Part shown: in pieces, positions 47,107-58,730 of the stretch
Layout of the letters: every line of letters starts with the position of its first letter
Numbering within the stretch: position 1 is the stretch's first letter
Assembly (NCBI GenBank): GCA_000149265.1
Contig: CH003264.1
Coordinates: forward strand, 1,094,314 to 1,158,313
DNA from: Ciona savignyi
Lineage: Eukaryota > Chordata > Ascidiacea > Phlebobranchia > Cionidae
DNA length: 64,000 bases
Reading direction: 5' to 3'
The notes under the pieces: generated by a model
Databases searched by the model: none
What the model was told of the DNA's origin: nothing
Seen by the model: the letters and a program-made list of their open reading frames with translations, nothing else
Translations under genes and position numbers: made by a program

Positions 47107-49425
47107 TCAATCAAGTTTTAAATCCTTAATTTCACTTAACAAGGCCGGGACCGGCATAGGAGGCAAAACAGGCGGGCCACGAGCGTGCGGCATGACGGCT
47201 TTGTAAAACGATGACCAATTTGCCGGATCGCGCTTTCTCTGGTCGCGCAAAACAAGTTCTTGGTTCATGTAATCTTCATAGTCGTTGTAGGGTTCCGATT
47301 TTACCTCACCGCTAGATGGCGAGGCGAGCACAACGGGAAAGTTATGACGCTGTTCGTCAAACTCAACAACATGGTAACCGACTCTGTCCGCCTTTTGTTG
47401 GTACGTCTCCTGCAAACGCAATCCTTTGAGGAAGCATTTCACCAGATTAAGCATCGTTGTCGAACCTTCTACCTTCACGTAAATATCTTTGATTCCTATA
47501 ATAATATAAAAAAAAATTATAAAACAATAATTTGGACACCAAATCATAACTGCAAATGTGTACATTACTCTATTTTCGAGACCCAAATCCTAATCCATAT
47601 TAAATGGTGTCCAAAACACTTAGTTCGTTGCCTTTATATAAAGGTTTAAAAATTTAAAACCGGTTGTGTCATTGGGCAAGCATGCATCTTTTCTGAACCC
47701 AATGGATTAAAGGATTTTAACAGAATTGAAGAAAATCATACACAATAGACTACAATGGCTGCCTAAAATGGGTAGTTGGCGGAAGGTAATCTGATCATTA
47801 CCCTTCTGAGGCCTTCCCTTGCGTTTTTCCATTTACAGGGATAAACATAAATATCTTAAAATATAATTTAACCAAAGCACCTATTAGTTTGCACATATCT
47901 CTTATTGCGCGGTGACATCTCAGGCCATAACCAGGTGGTTGTTTTCTTATATACATCCAGGTTTTGTGGTGGTTCACATACACATCTTCAAACACTGTCC
48001 TCTCTTCCCATCTGTAAACAAAATCATCATTTTATTTACATACATAAATGATTAATTATATGTAAATATAATTAAATGGAGAGGTAGGTTATTTCTATGC
48101 TAGTATGTGGGCAAATCTACATTAAAGGATTTATACACAGTTATCATCAATGAGGGCATTCATGTGGGGAGAGTTTATTTATCACTGTTATCATTATCAT
48201 GAGATCAATTCTGACCATGGTGTTAATGTCGAATCAATTGCACGAGATTAAATTAAAAAAATGCTACAGTTTTTGACCAACTCATTAAGAGGATAGGATA
48301 TTCATGCTTATCCCCGTGAATGGGAAAAAGACTAACTGGTCAGACTAAACCATTGGCTTTGGGCAACAAATGCTAAGTACGGAACACAGAAAACTAAAGA
48401 CTTTAATCCGACAATCTCTTAGATCAGGGATGTCCAACTTTTTATTGCAGTGGGCCGCATTTTCACTTAAAATAATTCAGTGGGCCGCAGAATCTATTAA
48501 ATTTCAAGAAAAATTGGGACATAAAAAACAATTAAAAACCATTAATATATAATCCTGTATTCCTGTTGCTACCATAGTTACAGCCCACTATTACTGTCCG
48601 CCTAAAAGCTGACTGATACATTTTAATTAGGCTAAGATTCAAAATTCAAAATACTACTTGGAGTGAAAATAACTAGCGAGCCGCAGGTTGGACATCACCG
48701 TCTTAGATAAGGGTTTTACTGCTATGCATGACGAGAAAACTGGTTAGACTAATAGTATTATTATAAACTAATACAAAGAAAATTAAAAACCTTTCAAAAT
48801 ACTGCAGTCGATTAACAGCTTTAATCCGCGCTTTTCTTACAGCACCTACAATAGAGGGAGAACTGCATCCTGTCACACCAATCATACCGTTGCCATTTCC
48901 AATTGCAACATTTGCACGCATAGAATATACACGGCCCTGCTCCATGTTCATGTGCGACACCCGTGCAACATTCAGGAGAACACAACTGAATTCATCGTAC
49001 GAATGACCTTGAGCTGGTTCAGGTGGACCAAGTTTAAGTCCACCCCACTGGCCCCCTGTCCAACCTCGATCACCTGTCAACATCTTTTTGCCTGTTAGCA
49101 TTTTGTTCTTTTCCTCCTTTTGAGCGAGGAATTCATTCTGTTCTTCTTCACTTCTCTTCTTCATGTTGTCTTCCGCATTAATGTTCAGACCGGGCCACAG
49201 GATCCCAGCTTGTCCTTCCCCAACCATTATACGGCGACCCAAATCAATCCTTTTCTTTACAACAGCTCTCTTTCCTCTGCCCGACCGTTTAGCCATTGGT
49301 GAAGTTGACTTCCACAGTGTTTCAGCAGAATTGGTCAACATGAAACTGGATTTAAACCTTGTGACATGCTTCGTGGGACAGCTGGACTTGCACAGCAAGT
49401 TAAAAATAGGGAATTGCTTTATCAT
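47107..49425 (-). CDS. MRPS5: mitochondrial small ribosomal subunit protein S5 (uS5m)
   Basis: Three minus-strand exons, 49425-48791, 48011-47881 and 47495-47107, join in frame to about 384 residues (human about 430). The N-terminus is basic and hydrophobic without acidic residues (MIKQFPIFNLLCKSSCPTK), as for a mitochondrial targeting peptide. Family landmarks: KRAVVKKRIDLGRRIMVGEG, ILWPGLNI, GWTGGQWGGLKLGPPEP, the S5 N-terminal RNA-binding fold (MRANVAIGNGNG...AVRKARIKAVNRL), then KQPPGYGLRCHRAIRDMCKL, GIKDIYVKVEGSTTMLNLVK, FLKGLRLQETYQQKAD and HVVEFDEQRHNFPVVLASP (C-terminal S5 domain). It is part of the mitoribosome small subunit. The first intron contains a 276-bp hAT-type MITE, and a SINE overlaps the second. 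Confidence 0.93.
47655..47865 (+). mobile_element. SINE copy antisense in and near MRPS5 exon 2 / intron 2
   Basis: Contains CATTGGGCAAGCATGC, AACCCAATGGATTAAAGGAT, TACAATGGCTGCC and the tail TTTACAGGGATAAACATAAATATC. It ends just short of MRPS5 exon 2. Confidence 0.6.
48425..48700 (+). mobile_element. hAT-type MITE with 8-bp target duplication
   Basis: Ends CAGGGATGTCCAAC and GTTGGACATCACCG (inverted) are flanked by a perfect TCTTAGAT duplication (48417-48424 and 48701-48708). The inside has GTGGGCCGCA phrases repeated. It has no coding capacity. The same family recurs at 58731-59574. Confidence 0.85.
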
Positions 49426-50192
49426 ACTGTTCCTGTACAGTACTATATAAAGTTAATTAAATCATTCTAATACCTAAAGTACAATATTAAAAAAGTACTG
49501 TTAACAGTATGGAATAACTACCTTTAAACTATATCATTAGGTGTACAAAAACAAAAACAAGCACTGACACAAAAGCTCAAAGTTCATAAATATGTACAAA
49601 TAAAAATAAAGTGGCAGTTTAATTAGGTTGACCTACGGCCACATGGTACAAACTACAGGTTTTTTTACTACCATACAAAACAAAATAAAGTCACAGAGCA
49701 AAATCTAAATTCTTTTTAATTTTATCAGCATTCAGGTCAAACAATAAACAATTTACATATAACCCTAATTCAGTAAAAAGAGTCTAATATTTTATATTAA
49801 TACGGTACCATTGGATCGATTAGCCATATATTTTTTAATAAAAAAACAAAAGATATTTAAATAGGCTTAAATAATAAAATATTCCAACAAGAAAAATTAC
49901 AACCTTTGCAAATGATATAAAGTGCATAATTTACATTATTGTTTCATATGTTACTGTAAGCATCAGTATTGTGAATATGACTAGGTTTGAGAAACACAAA
50001 TCATTTTAGTAAATCAGTATGTTTTTTATTGGAACCTTTAATAGTCTTTTCATTTCTTTGCCTCTAGAGTGGTCTAAATACTATATATACAGATATAAAA
50101 TATACATAATAATATATAAAAAAGTATTCAGCCCCCCTTCTGTAGTTGTACACTTACGATTTATATATAATTATTATAAGAGCTTAATTTCC
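49426..50192. other. spacer between MRPS5 and KIF22
   Basis: AT-rich. It should hold the MRPS5 promoter and the KIF22 3' UTR, with a possible KIF22 poly(A) signal (AATAAA, minus strand, 50030-50025). No other gene seen. Confidence 0.45.
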
Positions 50193-51644
50193 TTATTTTT
50201 TTACACTTAACGTAAATACTTTGCCCCTATTAGACAGATCGCATTTTGGAGTAAGAATTAAATTTGGGTGCAAAGGTTTGGCTGCAATGCTACAATTTTG
50301 ATCAGCATCTCCCTTTACTATTTCATTCTCTATGGAAATGTGTTCTTTCAACAGCTTAAACTGTATTGCTGTTGAACGAATATCCTTAATAACATCCAGA
50401 GATGGTGTAACGTTGGTCTGAGATGCTTCCACCTTTAACTTTTTAACAGATGATTGTTGCCTTGCCAAGATTGTTTTCTCCAACATTTCAAGTTTGTGTT
50501 TATTAAGATTTTGTTTTACAGGTGTCAAGAAACTAGTTAATTCAATGTTTTCTTTTTCGCAATCATTTTTTTCTTTGCATGGTTGTGGTATTGGTTGTGC
50601 CGATGGAACAGGTGCATTTGCATACTTTATTGCTCCGAATGGTTTGTTCAAAATCTGCTTTGATTTTGCAGCAAAATTTAATGCACATTGCGTATCAAGT
50701 AGGGAGGAAAATTCTGATGAAACATTAAGTACAAGGGCAGTGCGCGACGAACCACCCAATGAATCTTGCAACAACCGAGTCAACTTACTGTCACGATAAG
50801 GAACTCGCGCTGGCTTTTTCTCACACAAAGCATCTACCACCTTACTTAGCACATGCAGAGATACATTGATGGCGCCAGACTCTTTTAATCGTATACCACA
50901 GTTTCCAGTTCTTCTGTTATCTTCTGAGCCAGCCAAATCTATGATAGAAAGCTTTGCTAACCGACATAAGTTTGAATCACTTACTTGAGAGTACAATTTT
51001 ATAATTAAAATTGAATGAGAACGACTTGACCTTTCGTTGAGGCGTGTTTTTTCAACCCGTCTGTGTTTTGAAGCTGGAACAAATAAGTTTTCAAAGGTGT
51101 CAAAATTGTCGACAACTTTCTCTGTGATTCCAGGAATAATTATATTTTTTTCTTTATCTTCCTTTAGCAAGAATGTACCTTTGTTTGAAGGACAAAGTAA
51201 ATCATAAATTTTCTCTTGGTAAATTTCAACGTAGGACATGGAAAGTGTGTGCTTCTGCGTATTTCCGAATTGTCGTAGCTGAGTGAAAATACTTTGCATT
51301 GTCCGTGGTATAAATCCAGGTAATTCATCAGATCCAAGGATTGTATGTGTTTTTCCTGATCCTGTTGGACCATACGCAAATACAGAAACATTTTCCTTGC
51401 GTCTCAAAAACCGTGTCAATTGTGGTTGAACAACAGTTCCAAAAACTTCTTCTTGGGACGAATCTTCACTAAATACTTGCTGAAAATTGTAACTTATGGT
51501 TTGGGTTGTATTTCTCCAGTTGATCATTTCAAGCTCCTTGCTTGAAACAGCACGAATGCAAGTCTCCTCTGGATCTTGACCCGGCGAGTAAAAAACTGGC
51601 CGGAGTCGAACATAAACCTGAACACAGTTGGCCTGTGATTCCAT
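50193..51644 (-). CDS. KIF22: kinesin-10 / KIF22 (Kid)-like motor, single exon, short C-terminus
   Basis: One 483-codon frame with an N-terminal kinesin motor of about 335 residues. P-loop GPTGSGKT (92-99), switch I NERSSRSH (203-210), switch II DLAGSE (236-241) and the neck ALNFAAKSKQILNKPF are intact, so ATPase function is expected. The KIF22 identity rests on NWRNTTQTISYNFQQVF, PGFIPRTM, EDNRRTGN.G.RLKESGAIN.SL.VL.KVVDAL and RVPYRDSKLTRLLQDSLGGS, all close to vertebrate Kid. Kid is a chromosome-arm plus-end motor that aligns chromosomes in mitosis and binds DNA with a C-terminal helix-hairpin-helix. Here the protein ends at about 483 residues (human 665), with no helix-hairpin-helix visible. 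Either the domain is lost or a further exon is joined by splicing that I cannot see. Confidence 0.9.
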   Translation of the reverse strand: MESQANCVQVYVRLRPVFYSPGQDPEETCIRAVSSKELEMINWRNTTQTISYNFQQVFSEDSSQEEVFGTVVQPQLTRFLRRKENVSVFAYGPTGSGKTHTILGSDELPGFIPRTMQSIFTQLRQFGNTQKHTLSMSYVEIYQEKIYDLLCPSNKGTFLLKEDKEKNIIIPGITEKVVDNFDTFENLFVPASKHRRVEKTRLNERSSRSHSILIIKLYSQVSDSNLCRLAKLSIIDLAGSEDNRRTGNCGIRLKESGAINVSLHVLSKVVDALCEKKPARVPYRDSKLTRLLQDSLGGSSRTALVLNVSSEFSSLLDTQCALNFAAKSKQILNKPFGAIKYANAPVPSAQPIPQPCKEKNDCEKENIELTSFLTPVKQNLNKHKLEMLEKTILARQQSSVKKLKVEASQTNVTPSLDVIKDIRSTAIQFKLLKEHISIENEIVKGDADQNCSIAAKPLHPNLILTPKCDLSNRGKVFTLSVKK

Positions 51645-51788
51645 TTCTTATCCTGATCTGATAAAATTTATAAAAATTTAAACTTAATAAATACAAGTTT
51701 TTATGGCTGTTGCCGCCTCTCCTGTATATAATTACAATGTGTCTTTGTTACAAGATTTTGTTGTGGTTTAACGATGTGTCTGATAAAA

Positions 51789-51888
51789 NNNNNNNNNNNN
51801 NNNNNNNNNNNNNNNNNNNNNNNNNNNNNNNNNNNNNNNNNNNNNNNNNNNNNNNNNNNNNNNNNNNNNNNNNNNNNNNNNNNNNNNN
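51789..51888. other. assembly gap (100 N)
   Basis: Unknown bases just upstream of KIF22, next to an AT microsatellite. The round number suggests a gap of unknown size. Confidence 0.95.
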
Positions 51889-51906
51889 CAGAGCAGCATA
51901 TTTAAA

Positions 51907-51913
51907 CTATATA

Positions 51914-51953
<40 letters not shown>
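51907..51953. repeat. AT dinucleotide microsatellite
   Basis: A long TA run beside the assembly gap and the likely cause of it. Confidence 0.95.
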
Positions 51954-51956
<3 letters not shown>

Positions 51957-53169
51957 TTTTTTTACGAAAATGTAAATAAGCATCTTGGTGGTAAGAAACA
52001 AAACATATTTTGCTAGCCTACTAAGGAAAGCAAGCATATTGGACAAAATAAATAGAAAAACACAGCTAAAAGAAATTGTCATTATAACCCTTTAGATAAC
52101 TTTGCATGAAGAATAAGCTTGTTTGTAATTTAAATTTTTATTTACACTTAATATAGATGTAGCTTCATCATTCTTATTTTAGTATCTTATGCTTCATTTA
52201 TTTTTTAATTTAAAAGGCTACAACTGGTCTCAAAATAAACAACCAAAAACTATGCGCTTATATGTCGGTAATGTAATCATTCGTTCTAATAACATTTTTA
52301 TTTATTTGTTTTAATACCATTTTTTGTATGTCAGTTTAGTTAATTCTGCTTGAAGTTTGAACTTTGAACGAGTTTGTAAATTTACTTCGGCGCGAAACAA
52401 AAAGTGCGCAAGTGCGCCTACAGGCGGCCCATATGGCTATGTGGTTTTCACTAGTGTCCCTTAATGAACAGAGTTCCGACATTCGGGTTTTCCCGCCAAA
52501 ACCGCATGGAAGCAAAAATGTGTCCAAATTATTGTGTCAAGCATAGGCGAAATCATTGAATTAATGCAACAATTTGAACACCAAAGCTTAGGTTATCTAG
52601 ATACTTTCGTGAAAGGAAGTTTATTTTCCTAGTAGACTATAATTAGTTCAGTTTTGTTACATTAAAGGGATTTAGGGCTATTTTACCTCACTTTGACATG
52701 TTGTACCAATGCGGCAAATTGACTTTTGTTTGTGTTAATAGCAGATTTAGTGGCGCCAGGCATTTAGCAAACTTTGAACCTAAACCTTCCTTAACTATTT
52801 CTATTTTATTTAAGCTATATACCGGTAGCCTGTAAATATAGCGTACTATACCGCCCTTACTGTAAATTGAATTGAATACTCCAGAAATTACTGTTAAAAT
52901 GGAAATTTATTTACATACTATATCAGTCAGGAGCCATTGATTATCAAACACTAGAAGCATGGAAAAAACAAACCAAATAGGCCAACTAGAGATATCCATT
53001 TCACAAATCACAATATTATGTAATTTAATAAGTCGCCCTACTGCAATGACTGCACGAGCTTTTTCTTAGCCATGGTTTTGCTGCCCAATTCTCCTCGGCT
53101 AGCTTTAAATTCTTTTTTTTGTTTTTCTTCTTATTTGTTTGCAAATAATTTGTAAGCGAACATGGACGA
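51954..53169. other. spacer, no gene seen
   Basis: Only short open frames without family resemblance. The KIF22 promoter should be to the left, beside the gap. Confidence 0.4.
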
Positions 53170-53189
53170 ATCTCTTTAAGATTTTTATC

Positions 53190-54180
53190 TTAACACTGTG
53201 GCAAGTAGGAAATTGGAAAGTTTGCTGCCGACACTTGTTTTAAAATAACTTTTCTAACATTTTTCATTGCTTTTAATTTAGCTTCCCCAATTAGTCTCAT
53301 GGTTGATTCTGACATTTTAATCATGCTGAAAACTTTGTCCGAGACTTTAACGAGAGAGTTTCCATTGTCATCTTTTAATTTTGTGAGCTGTATAGAATCA
53401 TCATGCAACAGTTGCACACTCAATAGTTGAGAGGTAAGAACTTCCTCCATACATTTGTCGCATGTTATTTGATGTTTTTTTACTCTAGAAACACTACCCA
53501 GCCAAATAGTACAAACTATTGAGATCACTCTTGTCAAAGTTGCATGGTTCCAAAGATAGCTTCAGTTAACGGTATATCATCAGATGCTGCTGCAAGTTGT
53601 AAAAATTCTGCCAAGTATTGAGCGTCATCTTTTTGATGGTTTCCCCCGGAAGAAGTATGCAGAAATTGGGCAATGCTTATCATTTTCAATGCACATTTAA
53701 ATTCAAGAGGAGATGGGGTGGGATTTTTCAAGCGAACAGAACTGAATAGATTTTCAAGGCAATCCTGTGTGAGCCTAGAGGTGAGTAGGTAAAGATGCCA
53801 TTGTATCTAGAATACTGAATCAAAATTAACTTTAAAAGTAACTTAGCAAACTTTTATGTAACAACAAATTATTTAAATGATGAAATTATTAAAAGTTTTA
53901 TTGGAATAAATAACTGTAACAAATGGGATCCCAACTTTCAATAGTTTCTTCTTCGGCTTCACTCGTCTCTATAACTGCAGATGATGAAAGTTGGCAGTAA
54001 GAATGCTCTTGAACAAGCAGTTGTTCTCTTTTCTGCTGTGCAGCAAGTAAATTTATTCTTTTTTTAGGTGATTTCCGAGGACTCTGTATTTTTTTATGAG
54101 CAAACAGCGTTGGAACTGCTGTCTTCTTTAATTTTTTCCCCCATAACGAACTGACTGCAGTGAAAATGGCCCTGTAAGAA
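53190..54180 (-). pseudogene. THAP9 / P-element-like DNA transposase remnant
   Basis: Three minus-strand blocks. At 54178-53898, after a TTCTTACAG acceptor-like site, the reading KKLKKTAVPTLFAHKK resembles the end of a THAP zinc-finger domain, followed by a basic, Glu-rich tail and a stop. At about 53791-53540 the reading LYLLTSRLTQDCLENLFSSV then NPTPSPLEFKCALKM matches the C-terminal conserved block of THAP9/P-element transposases (L.QD.LEN.F...R). At 53537-53190 a third frame continues with ITCDKC-type cysteines. The blocks need a frame change and an in-frame stop lies before the second, so the gene is broken or missing exons. The N-terminal THAP C2CH and the catalytic region were not found. 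Assignment is by pattern only. Confidence 0.55.
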
Positions 54181-54203
54181 AATGTGTATGTACTTTGTTT
54201 CAT

Positions 54204-55748
54204 TTTAATTTTTTAGCAATGTTTAGGCCTACACTAAAAAGTCTAAATGTCATTGATATGTCCTGTTTTGTAATGTCCTGTCCTGTAATATCCCATTGTC
54301 CTGTGCTGTTGTGTCCTGTCCTGTTTTACCAACAACCTAGTGAATTCTTAGCATGGTATTCGGAGTACAATTTCTCTCCTATGATTCAAAATGCTTACAG
54401 TTTGAATACTTAACTTCCCAATTTTTTTTGTTTAATTTTGCTTTCCACAAAACTCGCTTTCCTTTTTCTTTTGGGAATCTAAACATTTTTTTTTCTTATT
54501 TTCAGTGTGGTTTGTGCAGCCCCAAGCACTACACCCTGTCATTTTATTGCTATGATGTAAAATCTGTATTCAATTTAACCGTTTTACCTTTGTCAGACTT
54601 GTATATAAGAATAAACAAACATGATGCAGTTTTTTATTTAATAACTGGTAGGTAAAATCAGTTGCATGATATGTTCGAGACACCACTTTTCACTGTCTAC
54701 TACTGAAATTCTGTTGGAATTTCATTATTGTTTGTCGACTTTATCATCTCAAGGGGTTTGAACTGCATAATTTCATCCCTTTTGGAGGAATTATCTTAAA
54801 AGTTAAAAGCATATGCTTGTCTTGATTTTTGAAGTTTTCTTGCAAGTTCTGTAAGATATTCCATATAGCCAGCAAGAAAATGCGACTTCTCTAGGCCATA
54901 TTACACAACCCTAAATCCTGTAGCAGCAGCAAAGCAAGTAACAAAAACAATTAGGTCCAAGATAAATATGTTATAGGCTTATCGCCCCACCATCTGACAG
55001 ACTTGCAAAGCTCAAATAATCTTATGAGTTCACCACAGTTGCTGAGAAAACTCTTTGGTTCAAGTCCTGCAACTGTAGGCCTAATAGCCTAGTGCTAATA
55101 AAATCACAGTCTAAGTAATATATATTTGCAACAGAACAATTTCCAATTAAATAAGCAAAGTACAACAGTCCAAATATTAGTAAATAACCTCACAAACTCC
55201 CGTTCGCATTAATTTTATACACATTTGTCTGAAACTGCGCACTGGGCTTGTAGACAAATTGGACACAAACAGTTCTTCTAATTTTCAATGACGCAACTCT
55301 CTCTATTAAGGAACACTAGTTTTCACCTTACGATATATAATGGCGTTATGTGGATGTAATCTGTGTCAGTTTAGTTAGTCTAAACTCACCTAAAATGTTT
55401 TAATTTCAATTAGTAAGATACTAAAACTTAACCTTTACATGTAATTTATTATCCTGTTTTGAAAGAAAATAGGAAAAATGGTCCCAGGTTATATGCTTGT
55501 TATTGCGCAGTAAATCACCCTTAAATGTAGGCTACACGTTCTTTGTTTGCATACAAGCAATTGCGTGTAGTTTTTAAAAGATAAGGAGAATAAGAAATTA
55601 CGAAAAACATTTTTTCTGCACAGAAAGGAATGGTTGTCTGATACCCATAACGTATGTCAACACAGCTCATGTTTTTAAACATTATGACGTGGTGGGCACT
55701 CTCTTCCAGTAATTCGGTTGTTTTCTTGGAAAAAGCAATTAGCCTAAA
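54204..55748. other. spacer with low-complexity TGTCCTG run
   Basis: A degenerate TGTCCTG repeat lies at about 54259-54328. No gene seen. Confidence 0.5.
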
Positions 55749-55749
55749 C

Positions 55750-56031
55750 TAGTGCTTCTCAAATGGTGCGCCGCGGCTCACTGGTGCACCACAGGTGTGC
55801 ATATATCATAAACTACTAAATGGTTAGTGTCTAGTTCGTTCTTTTCCATTGTAACGTTAGTTATACATTAACTGTTAAAAAGCAAGAGCGCTGAAGAATC
55901 AGTATTTTATTATTTTTCCTAAATTGTTTGAGTATTTAGCATATTGTTTGGACTCCCCGTGCAAAGTGCGCCCGTTCATTTCTCAATTGGTCTCGGGTGC
56001 GCCACGAGGTCAAAAAGTCGAGAAACACTGT
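55750..56031 (+). mobile_element. hAT-type MITE
   Basis: Ends AGTGCTTCTCAA and GAGAAACACTG are inverted and the sub-ends are GGTGCGCCGCGGCTC and GGTGCGCCACGAGG. An imperfect 8-bp flank match (GCCTAAAC / CTCTAAAC) fits a hAT target duplication. Non-coding. Confidence 0.7.
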
Positions 56032-56037
56032 CTCTAA

Positions 56038-56245
56038 ACCCAGAGGACATTACCTAGCTCAATCCAGTATAATGATGGGTTCTATCAAATTAAAGCAACA
56101 TCTTAGTCATAGGCCTACACAGCACATACTGCAATAGCTTCGGTAAGCCAACAATGGGCTCGGGTAATCTGAAAAATGTCGGGTTGTCAACGCACCATTC
56201 GTTTTCTTGTTCACGGGGTAAACATGGACATTCTATCCTTTGGGA
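56038..56245 (+). mobile_element. diverged SINE copy
   Basis: ATAATGATGGGTTCTATCAA, TACTGCAATAGCTTCGGTAA and TTCACGGGGTAAACATGGAC match the 3' half of the family. Confidence 0.6.
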
Positions 56246-56684
56246 ACAGTCGCTGGACAAACGATTTTGCCGCTTTGTTGACTTATAAGGGAGAATAGAG
56301 AGAGAGAGAGATGGTACCATTTCACCATTGTTTGACTTGTGCTGACCGTTTTTCACACACCCGATGATAATTTTTTCTACATTTTTATCTTTATTTATTT
56401 TCCTAATTCCCAAGTCAGTTTAGTTAATTTTAAGCTGCACAACAATAACGGGGTACAGCTTATGTGTATAGGGTATAACTTATTTCTAAAAGGCAGAGAG
56501 GTCTGTGCGTTTAAGCCAACTACATTTGCTTACGAATAATTGCTTAGACTACAGGACATTAAGGTGGCTTATATTTTTACCCGAAATGCGCAAGTCAATA
56601 GATAGACCGAGCTTATTTTACCATACCGATTCCGGGATTTATGATTTTCCAGGCTAGGTTAGGCTTTTTATGTCCTTCTGAATG

Positions 56685-56845
56685 GAAAAACGCAAGGAGA
56701 ATAAGCAACACTAAGGAAGGCGTAAAGGGCGTTGCTAGGAAAAAAATAGAGCGTTTTAATTTGGCTAATCATTACCTAATTCACGCAGTGTGTTGTGTAT
56801 GATTGAAACGTTACTTTAGTTTTAGTGGACCCATTTATTTTAAAA
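56685..56845 (-). mobile_element. SINE fragment
   Basis: Minus-oriented tail (GAATGGAAAAACGCAAGGAG on the plus strand) and CACGCAGTGTGTTGTGTATG, part of the same family. Confidence 0.4.
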
Positions 56846-56909
56846 CTGAAAAGGCGATTCACTAATCAACTAAGCTATTTGAACAAACTTCTCGCTAATG
56901 GTTAGATTA

Positions 56910-57105
56910 CAGTGGTTTTCAACCAGGGTTCCGCGGAACTTTAGGGTTCCGCCAATACAGTCCAGGGGTTCCGCAACTTTTAATTTTAAATGAATAAACA
57001 TTAAATTTTTGTATCAAATACATTAAAATTATTGCACAGGGGTTTCTCAAGTCAGTAGAATGTTTCCATGGGGTTCCAGTGCAGCAAAACGATTGAAAAT
57101 CACTG
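56910..57105 (+). mobile_element. hAT-type MITE
   Basis: Ends CAGTGGTTTTCAACC and TTGAAAATCACTG are inverted. GGGTTCCGC and GGGGTTCC phrases recur inside. The flanks share GGTTAGA, a probable target duplication. Non-coding. Confidence 0.7.
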
Positions 57106-57639
57106 GGTTAGAAATTCATGATTAAATACAGTTGTTTAAAGTGTTTAAATCTGTTATATTTGATTTTCTGTATATAAATATATATTATATTTATTTTATA
57201 TTATGAAATTTATATAACCAATAGTATTATATTTCAAGCTTTTCTCTATTTTAATAGCGAGTCATGCACAATTGTAACCGTATCCCAACTTAAAAATAAT
57301 CGAAACACTATCCCTACAGATAAGTCCTATAAGATAAAAATAATTTTGTTCAGGAGTCAATTTTTGTCAAAATTATAATAACATATATACATACTTGCCC
57401 TTCCCTTTAAGTTTTGTACAAATATGCAGCTAACAAGGATAATATTGCATATACAACTAAAACAATAATGTCAAATCTATACTGTGTATAGGCCTACTGT
57501 ATACCATAACCCTGGTTAAAAAAAAACTCATTTTAGACTACAAAATTAACCGCCTTGTTCAAATAAAAAATTTGAAATGTAAAAGTAATCTTTAACCCTA
57601 AAATTAAAAATATTCTACTTTTGTATTATTTTGGGTAAA

Positions 57640-57686
57640 TTTTGCCACCTCTGTATAATGGAAATTTTGCCACCTCTGTATAATGT
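57640..57686. repeat. tandem duplication
   Basis: AAATTTTGCCACCTCTGTAT followed by AATG occurs twice back to back. Confidence 0.85.
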
Positions 57687-58730
57687 AAAATCCTCCCACT
57701 TCCTATTTTTAATTTCTTAATTGTTCTTTCGGTGCACATGTGACGAGTTTCCGGAGTTTTATTGTTTATGTTTTGTCGAGACCAGCTTGGTCTTACTGCA
57801 GGTCCGAGCTTTCACAGTATTGATTTGATTTGTATTTTTGTTACAGTCAGTAATTTTATTTATAACAAGTATACCATCTTTTATTAGTTGCAAGACTCGT
57901 GTAAATCAAGCTTAAAAGACTGTTCATGTGAAATTTATTACGAGTATAAGAATTCATTGTTACGTCATAAACATGATAGCTTCTCGTTAGTGAAGGCTAA
58001 ATAGTTAGAGTGCGTTGATGACACAAGGGTAAGGCACCAAAGTTATTTTACCTAGAACTATAAAACGCGGAAAAAACGAAAGACGGAAGTAAAAAGTTTT
58101 ACGTACAGTCCTAAAAATTACACAATTTTCTAATTAAACCGTGCTCTTTCAACTAATCATTTTTTAGTTATTAAAAAATCTAAAAAATTGATGTCGAATA
58201 TGAATATTAATATTTACGCACTTTATAGAGTTTTCGCCAAATATAACTCGTCATTAGGAAATACAGTGGAAGATGCTGCAGTTTTTTTTTTATCCAGATG
58301 AACTTTTATAGGGTTTTCGACAAATATTCCTTTGGATAAGATGTAGCCCTTATAAATATCTTTAATTTGATGTACAGTTTATGTACGACAATCGCGTGCG
58401 TCTATATGCACGAAGCATCTAAATATTCAAAACACGTCATTAGTGGATGTAATGGAAGATGCTGTAGTTTCTTATCCAGATAAACATTTATAGAGTTTAA
58501 GTCAGTTATTTTTTTGGATAAGTTGTCGCCCTTATAAATAACTTTAAAATGATATATAGTTTATATACGATAACAACGGGCGGCTATATATGCACGAAGC
58601 ATCTGATTTTTTACAATTCGTCTTTTATGGATGGTGTGGTTTTCTTATCTAGATTTCCACATATAGAGATTTTGCCAATTATTCCTTTGGATCTGTTGTA
58701 GCCCTTATCCATAACCGCAAGCGGATATAT

